23,978 nt of DNA. It comes from DASPXY01 sp038227745 (GTDB taxonomy: Bacteria > Planctomycetota > Planctomycetia > Gemmatales > Gemmataceae). The stretch lies in NCBI GenBank assembly GCA_038227745.1, contig JBBRPS010000042.1, positions 1 through 23,978 on the forward strand, in the 5' to 3' direction. Below, in pieces: positions 7,606 to 14,034 of the stretch (positions are counted from its first letter, which is position 1; each line of letters opens with the position of its first letter). The notes below the pieces were generated by a model. It was not told the origin of the DNA and made no database searches. It was given only the letters and a program-made list of their open reading frames with translations. A program made the position numbers and the translations under genes.

Positions 7606-9699
7606 ATGCCGACCGACCCGAAATCCCGTCCGACCCGCTCCAGCGGGCCACAACAACCCGCGCCCCCGCCGCGCCTGGACACCGGGCCGCCTCCCGAGGC
7701 GACCGGGCCAACGCTGGACGCTGCTCCCTTGCAGCTGACGGCCGGGGCGCAGCCGGTGCCGGGCTATCGCCTGGAGCGGCCCCTCGGCAAGGGCGGCTTC
7801 GGTGAAGTCTGGCAGGCGCTCGGCCCCGGTGGCTTCCCCGTGGCCATGAAGTTCATCCGCCTCGCCGGCAAGGTCAGCGTCGCCGAGCAGCGGGCCCTCG
7901 AACTGATGAAACAGCTGCGCCACCCCAACTTGCTGGCACTGCACGGCACCTGGGAGTACGGCGACTGGCTCATCCTGGCGATGGAGTTGGCCGACGGCAC
8001 CCTGCTCGACCGCCTCCGCCAGGCCGTCAAGGCGCAGCGCCTCCCCGGCATCCCGCTGCCGGAACTGCTGCGGCAGATGCACGCCGCAGCCGAGGGGCTG
8101 GACCACCTGAACGCCCAGGGAGTGCAGCATCGCGACGTCAAGCCGGCCAACCTCCTCCTGGTCGGCGGCGGCGTCAAGGTGGGCGACTTCGGCCTCGCCA
8201 AGCTGCTGCAGGAGACGGTGGCGACCGCCAGCGGCTCGATGACGCCGGCCTACGCTTCGCCCGAGGTCTGCAACGACAAGGTGAGCCGCTGGTCCGATCA
8301 GTACAGCCTGGCCGTCACCTACTGCCACCTGCGCGGCAATCAACTGCCGTTCGAGGGACCACTGGCGGCGGTGGTGGCCGGCCACATGCTGGGCAAGCCT
8401 AACCTGGAGATGATCCCGGCGGCGGAACGGGAGGCGGTGGCGCGGGCGCTGGAGAAGAAGCCGCAGGAGCGCTGGCCCAGCTGCACCGCCTTCGTGGCGG
8501 CGCTCGCCGAGAGCGTGGCGCCAGCCCTGTCGGGCGGCCAGACGGCCCGGGGGGCGCGGCTGGTGACGGCCGGACTGGCCCTGCTCGCCTTGGTGCTGTT
8601 CGTGCTCCTGCTCGGTCAGTTCGGCCAGCGCGATGCGGCGACGCAACCGCTGCCCAGCAATCCGCAGGCGCAGGCGAATGGCTTGGTGGACAAGGGCCGC
8701 CCGAAGGAGGAGGGGATTCTGCCGGCCGACAAAGGAGCGAAGGGCGACGCAGCGCCGAAAGGCAAAGACCTCGCTCCGAAACCCGGCCCGGACGACAAGA
8801 AGCCACCGGACAAGCCCAACCCTGCGGTGAAGGACCCCGAGCCGGTGAAGCCGGCCGCCCTCGCCAAGGAGATCGAGAACACGCTCGGCATGAAGCTGGT
8901 GCTGATCCCCAGGGGCAAGTTCACCATGGGCTCTCCGCAGGGTGAGGAAGGGCGATTCGACGGCGAGGACGAGCATGAGGTGGAGATCACCCGCCCCTTC
9001 TACCTTGGCAAATACGAGGTGACGAAGGGCGAGTTCGCCGAGTTCGTACGTCTGAAGGGCTACCAGACCGAGGCCGAGAAAGACGGCCAGGGGGGCTATG
9101 GCCTCGATGCCGCCGGCAACTGGAACCAGAAGCCGGAATACACCTGGCGCAGCACCGGCTGGGAGCAGACCGACCGCCATCCCGTGGTGAACGTCAGCTG
9201 GAACGACGCCGTCGCCTTCTGCGAATGGCTGAGCGAGAAGGAGGGCAAAAAATACCGCTTGCCCACGGAGGCCGAGTGGGAGTATAGTTGTCGCGCTGGC
9301 ACCACGACACGCTTCCACAGCGGCGACGATCCCGAAAGCTTGGCCACCGTGGCGAACGTCGCCGATGCCTCCGCCAAGCGCAAGTTTCCTAACTGGACCT
9401 GGACGATCAATGCCGATGATGGTTACGTCTTCACCGCGCCCGTGGGAAAGTTCACAGCGAACGCCTTTGGGCTGCACGACATGCACGGAAACGCGTGGGA
9501 ATGGTGCCAGGACTGGTACGAGAAATACGACAAGAACGACTCCAGGGATCCCAAGGGGCCGGGCGCCGGCGCCTCCCGCGTGATGCGCGGCGGCTCTTTC
9601 AACTTCGAGCCTCGCTACTGTCGCGCCGCCTACCGCAGTGGCTACGCGCCCTCGAACCGTTCCGGCTACCTCGGTTTTCGCGTGGTGTGCGTGCCGTAG
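7606..9699 (+). CDS. DGR target: membrane Ser/Thr protein kinase fused to a SUMF1/FGE (C-type-lectin-fold) domain with variable C-terminus
   Basis: A 697-aa protein. Start 7606 is preceded by gggaggccacagccc. An in-frame start at 7528 would add 26 residues but has no such site. The kinase domain is residues 55-305: glycine loop G61-K-G-G-F-G66, Lys82, HRDVKPAN (175-182) and DFG (194-196), all intact. A membrane helix lies at 317-340, then a Pro/Lys-rich spacer at 345-420. A SUMF1/FGE-sulfatase domain (424-697) starts at ENTLGMKLVLIPRGKFTMGS and ends in GFRVVCVP. Topology is inferred as kinase inside, SUMF1 domain outside. The last 45 residues are the variable region of a diversity-generating retroelement: residues 667, 671, 678-680 and 686-688 differ from the template at 10141-10293. 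SUMF1 folds serve as ligand-binding DGR targets elsewhere, so sulfatase maturation is unlikely. Confidence 0.93.
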   Translation: MPTDPKSRPTRSSGPQQPAPPPRLDTGPPPEATGPTLDAAPLQLTAGAQPVPGYRLERPLGKGGFGEVWQALGPGGFPVAMKFIRLAGKVSVAEQRALELMKQLRHPNLLALHGTWEYGDWLILAMELADGTLLDRLRQAVKAQRLPGIPLPELLRQMHAAAEGLDHLNAQGVQHRDVKPANLLLVGGGVKVGDFGLAKLLQETVATASGSMTPAYASPEVCNDKVSRWSDQYSLAVTYCHLRGNQLPFEGPLAAVVAGHMLGKPNLEMIPAAEREAVARALEKKPQERWPSCTAFVAALAESVAPALSGGQTARGARLVTAGLALLALVLFVLLLGQFGQRDAATQPLPSNPQAQANGLVDKGRPKEEGILPADKGAKGDAAPKGKDLAPKPGPDDKKPPDKPNPAVKDPEPVKPAALAKEIENTLGMKLVLIPRGKFTMGSPQGEEGRFDGEDEHEVEITRPFYLGKYEVTKGEFAEFVRLKGYQTEAEKDGQGGYGLDAAGNWNQKPEYTWRSTGWEQTDRHPVVNVSWNDAVAFCEWLSEKEGKKYRLPTEAEWEYSCRAGTTTRFHSGDDPESLATVANVADASAKRKFPNWTWTINADDGYVFTAPVGKFTANAFGLHDMHGNAWEWCQDWYEKYDKNDSRDPKGPGAGASRVMRGGSFNFEPRYCRAAYRSGYAPSNRSGYLGFRVVCVP

Positions 9700-9715
9700 T
9701 TTTCGGCCGAGTCGT
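9563..9715 (+). repeat. DGR variable repeat (VR)
   Basis: This 153-bp stretch matches 10141-10293 base for base at a constant offset of 578, with no gaps. There are twelve mismatches: 9597, 9604, 9605, 9616, 9638, 9641, 9643, 9661, 9662, 9665, 9667 and 9711. In all but the first (T here, C there) the other copy has A. Ten cluster in 9604-9667. Bases 9668-9710, covering the last codons and the stop, are identical and would hold the initiation-of-mutagenic-homing sequence. Confidence 0.93.
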
Positions 9716-9798
9716 GTCCTCTGATTTCTCTGTTTTCTGATCTCTGTCTGAGGAAAGTGTTGTCTCTCTCATAAATAACAGGCGCCCCCACGATAGCC

Positions 9799-10161
9799 AT
9801 ACCCGATACGCCGCTGTTCGTCAAGACCCACGATTTTCTGCTGTGGTTGATCCGCCACACGCAGCGATTCCCAAAGAACTTGCGGCACAGTTACACCCAC
9901 CGATTGGAGAGTACGGCCCTGGTGTTTCAGGAGGCCCTGCTGATGGCCCACGCCGTCCGCGGTCAGGAGCGCAGCCGCTGGCTGGGGCAGGCCGATGGCC
10001 GCCTGGTCTGTCTGCGAGCGCTGCTGCGGCTGGCGTGCGCGCTGCAGCTGCTGGGGGCGCATCAGGTGAAGTATGCCGCCGAGCGAGTCGATGAGCTGGG
10101 CCGCCTGCTCGGGGCGTGGAAGAAGGGGACGGACCGCTCAGCGCCGGCGCCTCCCGCGTGA
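9799..10161 (+). CDS. avd: Avd-like DGR accessory protein (four-helix bundle), no canonical start codon
   Basis: The open frame runs from after a stop at 9772 to TGA at 10159-10161. It reads like DGR accessory variability determinants: PDTPLFVKTHDFLLWLIRHT, then FPKNLRHSYTHRLE, then Leu/Arg-rich helices ending in ELGRLLGAWKK. Such basic helical proteins bind the reverse transcriptase and the template RNA. The family normally starts just before the PDTPLF segment, but here that codon is ATA (9799). No ATG or GTG lies in frame; TTG at 9847 would remove part of helix 1. No ribosome site is visible. The final residues are read from TR, as the stop lies 21 bp inside it. It may be silent, may use a weak start, or may be a recent pseudogene. 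Identity is by family pattern. Confidence 0.72.
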   Translation: MPDTPLFVKTHDFLLWLIRHTQRFPKNLRHSYTHRLESTALVFQEALLMAHAVRGQERSRWLGQADGRLVCLRALLRLACALQLLGAHQVKYAAERVDELGRLLGAWKKGTDRSAPAPPA

Positions 10162-10293
10162 TGCGCGGCGGCTCCTTCAACAACGAGCCTCGCAACTGTC
10201 GCGCCGCCTACCGCAATGACAACGCGCCCTCGAACCGTAACGACAACCTCGGTTTTCGCGTGGTGTGCGTGCCGTAGTTTTCGGCCGAATCGT
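10141..10293 (+). repeat. DGR template repeat (TR)
   Basis: This is a non-coding copy of the target 3' end, including its TAG stop. Its core is rich in AAC, AAT and GAC codons (AAC AAC, AAC, AAT GAC AAC, AAC GAC AAC). These are the codons from which adenine mutagenesis gives broad amino-acid choice without nonsense codons. It lies directly after avd in the order target-avd-TR known from the Bordetella phage BPP-1 element. The RNA would be the template for a DGR reverse transcriptase, but no such gene follows in the window. Confidence 0.93.
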
Positions 10294-10417
10294 CCGCGAC
10301 CTGCCCGCTGCCGGATCTGCACCGCCTTTGTGCGGAGGGCACGTCCGGCCCGTGCCAAGAGGACGACACGGTCCGTATCCTGTGTACCCGACCCGGCAGC
10401 GGGCGACGCCATGAACT

Positions 10418-10588
10418 TTAGCCCCCAACCGGAGTCCGCAGAGCAAAACAACCATTAATGTCGGCGACCGTAGCGATTTGCGGCCAGGGGTAGTGAGGGG
10501 GCAGGCCATCGTCCCACGCTCGGCTCGCGTGCCGAATGTTAGCATCGACAAAAAGCGCATCGCCCGGAACGAGATCGGCGAAGATCAT
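10418..10588 (-). pseudogene. Truncated VapC-type PIN-domain toxin
   Basis: The start ATG (10588-10586) overlaps the stop of the antitoxin gene in an ATGA arrangement, typical of translationally coupled toxin-antitoxin pairs. The first 17 or so residues (FADLVPGDALFVDANI) are the canonical PIN-domain start with the first catalytic Asp. From about 10535 the sequence is unlike any PIN domain and the frame ends at 10418. The other catalytic acidic residues are missing, so this is a 5' fragment joined to foreign sequence. The breakpoint lies between here and the DGR template, on the side where the reverse transcriptase would have been. Confidence 0.65.
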
Positions 10589-10806
10589 GATTCCTCCAGC
10601 GGCGGAGGATAGTCGAGTTCCGGGTCGATGGCGAAGCGTTCCGCTTTCTCGGCCCTCCCCTTCCAGCCGCAGATGCCGTAGGTCTCCTGGACCCAGTTGG
10701 TCTTGGATTGAATGGTGATCTGCACGCGGTCGTGTTCTTTCAGCGGCAACGGCTGCAACGGTTTTAGGACGCCGTTTTCGTATACGGCTTCGACGATCAT
10801 GGCCAT
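10585..10806 (-). CDS. AF2212/DUF104-type antitoxin
   Basis: A 73-aa protein. Start 10806 has a GGAGG site seven bases upstream; an ATG two codons in (10800) is the alternative. The N-terminal 35 residues (IVEAVYENGVLKPLQPLPL, then EHDRVQITI) are the short AbrB-like DUF104 motif found in antitoxins paired with PIN toxins. The acidic tail would wrap the toxin. Its stop overlaps the toxin start by four bases. As the toxin is only a fragment, the antitoxin may be an orphan or a guard against related toxins elsewhere. Confidence 0.8.
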   Translation of the reverse strand: MAMIVEAVYENGVLKPLQPLPLKEHDRVQITIQSKTNWVQETYGICGWKGRAEKAERFAIDPELDYPPPLEES

Positions 10807-10847
10807 TGGCGGGCCTCCAGAAGATCCAAGGGCGCGACAACTGCATT

Positions 10848-10935
10848 CTATACTCTCGCCAGGAAGGTGGTTCCTGTTGGAGTCCCGGCTTCAGCCGGGA
10901 CTCCAACAGGAACCACCCTACCGGCGGCAGTATAG
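10848..10935. repeat. Nested inverted repeat: perfect 52-bp palindrome inside an 88-bp imperfect one
   Basis: Inner arms 10866-10889 and 10894-10917 pair perfectly around ttca. The flanks 10848-10865 and 10918-10935 continue the pairing in the same register with several mismatches and share ctatact/agtatag ends. The core (ttcctgttggagtcccggct) is of the dispersed-palindrome type seen in these genomes. It sits 40 bp upstream of the antitoxin start. Confidence 0.85.
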
Positions 10936-10976
10936 CCGGGGCCGCAACGGAAAGAAACGGAAAGGGGTCGCAGCTT

Positions 10977-11008
10977 GAATAATACGGATTCACGTCTTCC
11001 GATTATTC
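10977..11008 (-). terminator. Possible hairpin terminator of the HEPN-like operon
   Basis: The arms gaataatacgg (10977-10987) and ccgattattc (10999-11008) pair with one bulged base. They lie 44 bp past the stop of the minus-strand gene at 11052. There is no clean T-run, so this is a weak call. Confidence 0.3.
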
Positions 11009-11051
11009 GAGCCGTGCCCCCTCCTTTCTCTTATCCCCTGCCCTGCCCGCT

Positions 11052-11597
11052 TCAGCGTTGTGCCAAGTCCTCGACCATGCCGACTTCCTTAGTGACGACC
11101 CAAACCGGCTCACTGTTCGGCAGCCTCTCGGCAAGCCGCTTCCGTGCCGCCTCGGCTTCGTCCTCCGTGGAGAACCGAAGCTGCGGGCTGTCCGGGCCGA
11201 ACAAGACGGACGCACCTTCGTCGATCAGTGCCTTACGGCACTGGTCCACCGTCACCGGGTCGCCTTTGCGGACGGCGGTGATGACCTGATAGGGTAACAT
11301 GCCGGCCGCGTGCGCCTCGGGCACCGTCAGGCCGCTGGCGAGGGCGATCCGATCCCGGTATTCCCGGCCCTCCGCCAGTTCGTAAGCGCGCAGGATCGTC
11401 GCCGTCCGGTCCTCGAGCGGCACGCGTTCCCATTGGTCCCAAAGGACGTTCACGCGGAGCTTCCCCGTCGGGAACTCCTCCTCGATCGTCGGCTGTCCCG
11501 ACTGCCGGTCGGACTTCAGCTCGTCAACCAACCGCTCCACGAGGCTGGCGACGGTGTGGCGCGGCGGCTCCTCAAATCCCCTGCGCTTACGCGGCAT
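11052..11597 (-). CDS. Conserved-looking hypothetical protein, 181 aa
   Basis: I do not recognise a named family. The protein is charged and soluble with a basic start (MPRKRRGFEE). A helical segment (VASLVERLVDELKSD) is followed by a beta-alpha region carrying LRVNVLWDQWERVPLEDR, then a long helical C-terminus. The start at 11597 lies only nine bases past the stop of the HEPN-like gene, so the two are translated from one message and probably act together. Small planctomycete proteins with a similar LWDQWERVPLEDRTATIL segment accompany HEPN-like partners as far as I recall, but no activity can be assigned. Confidence 0.7.
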   Translation of the reverse strand: MPRKRRGFEEPPRHTVASLVERLVDELKSDRQSGQPTIEEEFPTGKLRVNVLWDQWERVPLEDRTATILRAYELAEGREYRDRIALASGLTVPEAHAAGMLPYQVITAVRKGDPVTVDQCRKALIDEGASVLFGPDSPQLRFSTEDEAEAARKRLAERLPNSEPVWVVTKEVGMVEDLAQR

Positions 11598-11606
11598 GGT
11601 CCGTCC

Positions 11607-12118
11607 TCATAAGTCGTCTGCGTTGACCAGCAGCCATCCCGCGACCTCCCGTACCTGGCGCACCTCGTACAGATAGGCGCGGTTTTTGTGGTAGCGGAGC
11701 GTCTCTCTCCAGAGCTGCCCGAGGCGTTGCCCGCACCCTTGAACCTGGGCCGCGAAGGCGGTGCCAAAGGTGGTGGCCGCGGCCAGGGCCCGCACGCCCA
11801 CGAGCAGTTCCGCCCAGGCGCGGACGTTGTGACCAGCCCCCTGTTTCCGCCACTCGATGCTCAAGGGGACGCTCCGCCCGCGGTTGATCGCCGGTTGTAT
11901 GTGTCTCGGCCAGGTGATCTCGTCCTCTTCCGCGAGCCCCAAGAGCGCGAAGTAGGCGGCCTTGAGGGTCATCTCTGCGGCGTATCCCCAGAGGTAAATG
12001 GCGCAGTCCGGTTGCCGGCTCCCGCCAGGGCTAGACCGTCGTTGTAGCGCTGCCGAGCGGAGGCCCGGAACTCGCGGATGCTGTCCGGCTGGCAGCGGTC
12101 GAGCAGTCTCCGCGGCAT
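11607..12118 (-). pseudogene. HEPN-like protein gene with a frameshift
   Basis: Two frames join to make one protein of about 170 aa. The first starts at 12118, behind a GGAGG site, and reads RYNDGLALAGAGNRT. The second, used from about 12010 to 11607, continues AIYLWGYAAEMTLKAAYFALLG. The join restores the HEPN-type helix pair (Tyr/Ala-rich helix, GYxxE, LK). Restoring it needs one extra base in gcgcc near 12007-12013, so a single-base deletion is the simplest reading. A His-rich helix (GHNVRAWAELL) fits the second half of a HEPN domain. HEPN proteins often act as RNases in toxin or defence pairs. As written the gene gives only a short product, unless translation restarts at the ATG at 11972. 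Confidence 0.6.
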
Positions 12119-12507
12119 CGAGGCGCCTCCCCTATCCCCCGCCGGACCAACCGGCAAAGCCGCCTCGGTCTGAGCTGCAGTTCGGCACAGCCCCGGGACG
12201 CCTCATCCTCCTCAAGCATATCGGCATGTCCTGGGGAAGCAAGGCGGCCCGGGACGATCTGGCCCACCGGTGCGGTGCGGCAGTGAAGGCGGTCCGGAAA
12301 GTTGGCTAGAGAAAGCTGAACCCTGCGCGCCGTCCCGCCGTGAGTGGCCCTTCGAGATATTGACCAAAGCTCCGTTGCCGCAAACGTGCCTTCTGCGACA
12401 ATAGCGCGCAGGCCGCGCCAGCCAGGCCAATGCCGGCCGCGTGCTGCTCGATGCCCATGTGTTCCTCTTCCTCGACAGACCTGGCCAACGGTTCGCGAGA
12501 AGCAGCG
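12119..12507. other. Gap without a convincing gene (389 bp)
   Basis: It should hold the promoter of the HEPN-like operon on the minus strand and that of the DUF1501 gene on the plus strand. A plus-strand open frame ends at 12309 (HIGMSWGSKAARDDLAHRC), and minus-strand frames cross the gap. None has a ribosome site or a family I recognise. No tRNA or clear hairpin was seen. Confidence 0.5.
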
Positions 12508-13944
12508 ATGAGAGACGCCTTCCTAGATCGTCGAGGTTTCCTCTGGCGGGCCGGCGGCCTCGGCGGCATCGCCCTGGCGCATCTGCTCGGCCGCGACGGC
12601 CTCCTCGCCGACACCCCGCGCCCCCGGCCGCGCCCCGAGTTCAACGGCGGTCTGCACCACCGCGCGAAGGCCAAGCGCGTTGTGCAGCTCTTCATGTCCG
12701 GCGCCGCCAGCCAGGTGGACACCTTCGACTACAAGCCCGAGCTAATCCGCCGTCATGGCCAGCCCTTCAACCCCGGCGGCCGCGTCGAGTTGTTCCAGAG
12801 CAGCCCCGGCGCCGTCATGAAAAGCCCGTGGCACTGGCGCCGTCACGGCCGCTGCGGCAAGTGGGTCAGCGACCTGCTGCCGCACCTCGCCTCCTGCGTG
12901 GACGACATCGCCTTCCTGCACGCGATGGTGGCGCGCTCCAACGTCCACGGGCCGGCGACGTTCATGCAGGCCACCGGCTTCGTCCTGCCCGGCTTCCCCA
13001 GCATGGGCGCCTGGGTCAGCTATGGCCTCGGTAGCCTGAACGACAACCTGCCGACCTTTGTCGTCCTGCCCGACATGCGCGGCTTCGCCCCGAACGGCCC
13101 GGCCAACTGGGGCCCCGGCTTCCTGCCCGCGTCGTACCAGGGCACGATGATCCGCGCCAACGACCGCAACCCGATCTTCGACCTGTTCCCCGGCCCGAAC
13201 GCCTACATCACGCCGCGGAGCGAGGCGGACGGCCAGGCGCTGCTGCGGCGGCTGAACCAGGGCCACCAGGCGGCGCGGCCCGGCGACTCGCGCCTCGACG
13301 CCCGCATCGCCTCCTATGAGATGGCGGCGCGACTGCAGCTCAGCGCCCCCGAGGTACTGGACGTGTCGCGCGAGAGCGCGGCGACGCGGCGGCTGTACGG
13401 CCTGGACCAGCACATCACGGCGGACTTCGGGCGGAATTGCCTGATCGCGCGGCGGCTGCTGGAGCGCGGCGTGCGCTTCGTGCAGGTCTGGAGCGGGGCG
13501 GACAACGGCTTCCCGCGCCGCAACTGGGACTCGCATGAGGACATCCGCCGCGATCACGGCGACATGGGCACCAGCATGGACAGGCCCGCCGCCGCGCTAC
13601 TCAAGGATCTCAAGGCGCGCGGCTTGCTGGAAGACACCATCGTCATCTGGACGACGGAGTTCGGGCGGATGCCGTGCAGCCAGGGAACGCTCGGCCGCGA
13701 CCACAACCCGTTCACGTTCACGTCGTGGGTCGCGGGCGGCGGCATCCGGGGCGGCGCCAGTTATGGCGCGAGCGACGACTGGTCGTTCCGCGCCGCCGTC
13801 AATCCGACCTATTGCTACGACCTGCACGCGACGGTCCTGCACCTGCTCGGCATCGACCACGAGCGCCTGACGTTCCGCCACAACGGCATCGACCGCCGCC
13901 TGACCGACGTTCACGGCCACGTCATCCACGAGATCCTCGCCTGA
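12508..13944 (+). CDS. DUF1501 family protein with twin-arginine signal
   Basis: A 478-aa protein. Start 12508 puts the twin-arginine motif (DRRGFLWRAGGLGGIALAHL) at residues 7-26, so it is probably exported folded by the Tat system. The rest is a DUF1501 domain, related to the alkaline-phosphatase/sulfatase fold. It contains VVQLFMSGAASQVDTFDYKP, a segment with NWDSHEDI and DHGDMG, the late motif TIVIWTTEFGRMP, and GRDHNPFTFTSWVAGGG followed by DLHATVLHLLGIDHERLTF. The upstream in-frame start at 12430 would bury the Tat signal and is rejected. DUF1501 genes usually follow a PSD1 gene directly; here the PSD1 gene ends 5.9 kb upstream. The substrate is unknown. Confidence 0.93.
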   Translation: MRDAFLDRRGFLWRAGGLGGIALAHLLGRDGLLADTPRPRPRPEFNGGLHHRAKAKRVVQLFMSGAASQVDTFDYKPELIRRHGQPFNPGGRVELFQSSPGAVMKSPWHWRRHGRCGKWVSDLLPHLASCVDDIAFLHAMVARSNVHGPATFMQATGFVLPGFPSMGAWVSYGLGSLNDNLPTFVVLPDMRGFAPNGPANWGPGFLPASYQGTMIRANDRNPIFDLFPGPNAYITPRSEADGQALLRRLNQGHQAARPGDSRLDARIASYEMAARLQLSAPEVLDVSRESAATRRLYGLDQHITADFGRNCLIARRLLERGVRFVQVWSGADNGFPRRNWDSHEDIRRDHGDMGTSMDRPAAALLKDLKARGLLEDTIVIWTTEFGRMPCSQGTLGRDHNPFTFTSWVAGGGIRGGASYGASDDWSFRAAVNPTYCYDLHATVLHLLGIDHERLTFRHNGIDRRLTDVHGHVIHEILA

Positions 13945-13990
13945 CGCCTCCGCTACAATGACACGCGGCCAGAGTCCGAGCGCGGGAAGT

Positions 13991-14015
13991 CCCTCGCTTG
14001 CGCTTCGGGCTTGTA
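13991..14015 (+). repeat. Half copy of the dispersed palindrome
   Basis: The sequence matches the right arm of the 192-250 palindrome (223-246) apart from the last bases. The partner arm is missing. It lies just before the start of the ROK gene. Confidence 0.75.
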
Positions 14016-14034
14016 TGGCGGGGGTAAATGTCTC

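Noticed and set aside
7606..9699. True formylglycine-generating enzyme activity
   Set aside because: The SUMF1 domain is fused to a kinase and its C-terminal binding surface is diversified. This fits a ligand-binding role, and no sulfatase gene is nearby.
10141..10293. Duplicate SUMF1 gene fragment (ordinary pseudogene)
   Set aside because: Mismatches fall at adenines of this copy 11 times out of 12 and are clustered. Random decay would hit all bases and the third codon positions.
10294..10534. Start of a DGR reverse transcriptase
   Set aside because: I read all frames. There is only a 15-codon plus-strand ORF at 10411 and no RT motif (no YxDD, no QG segment).
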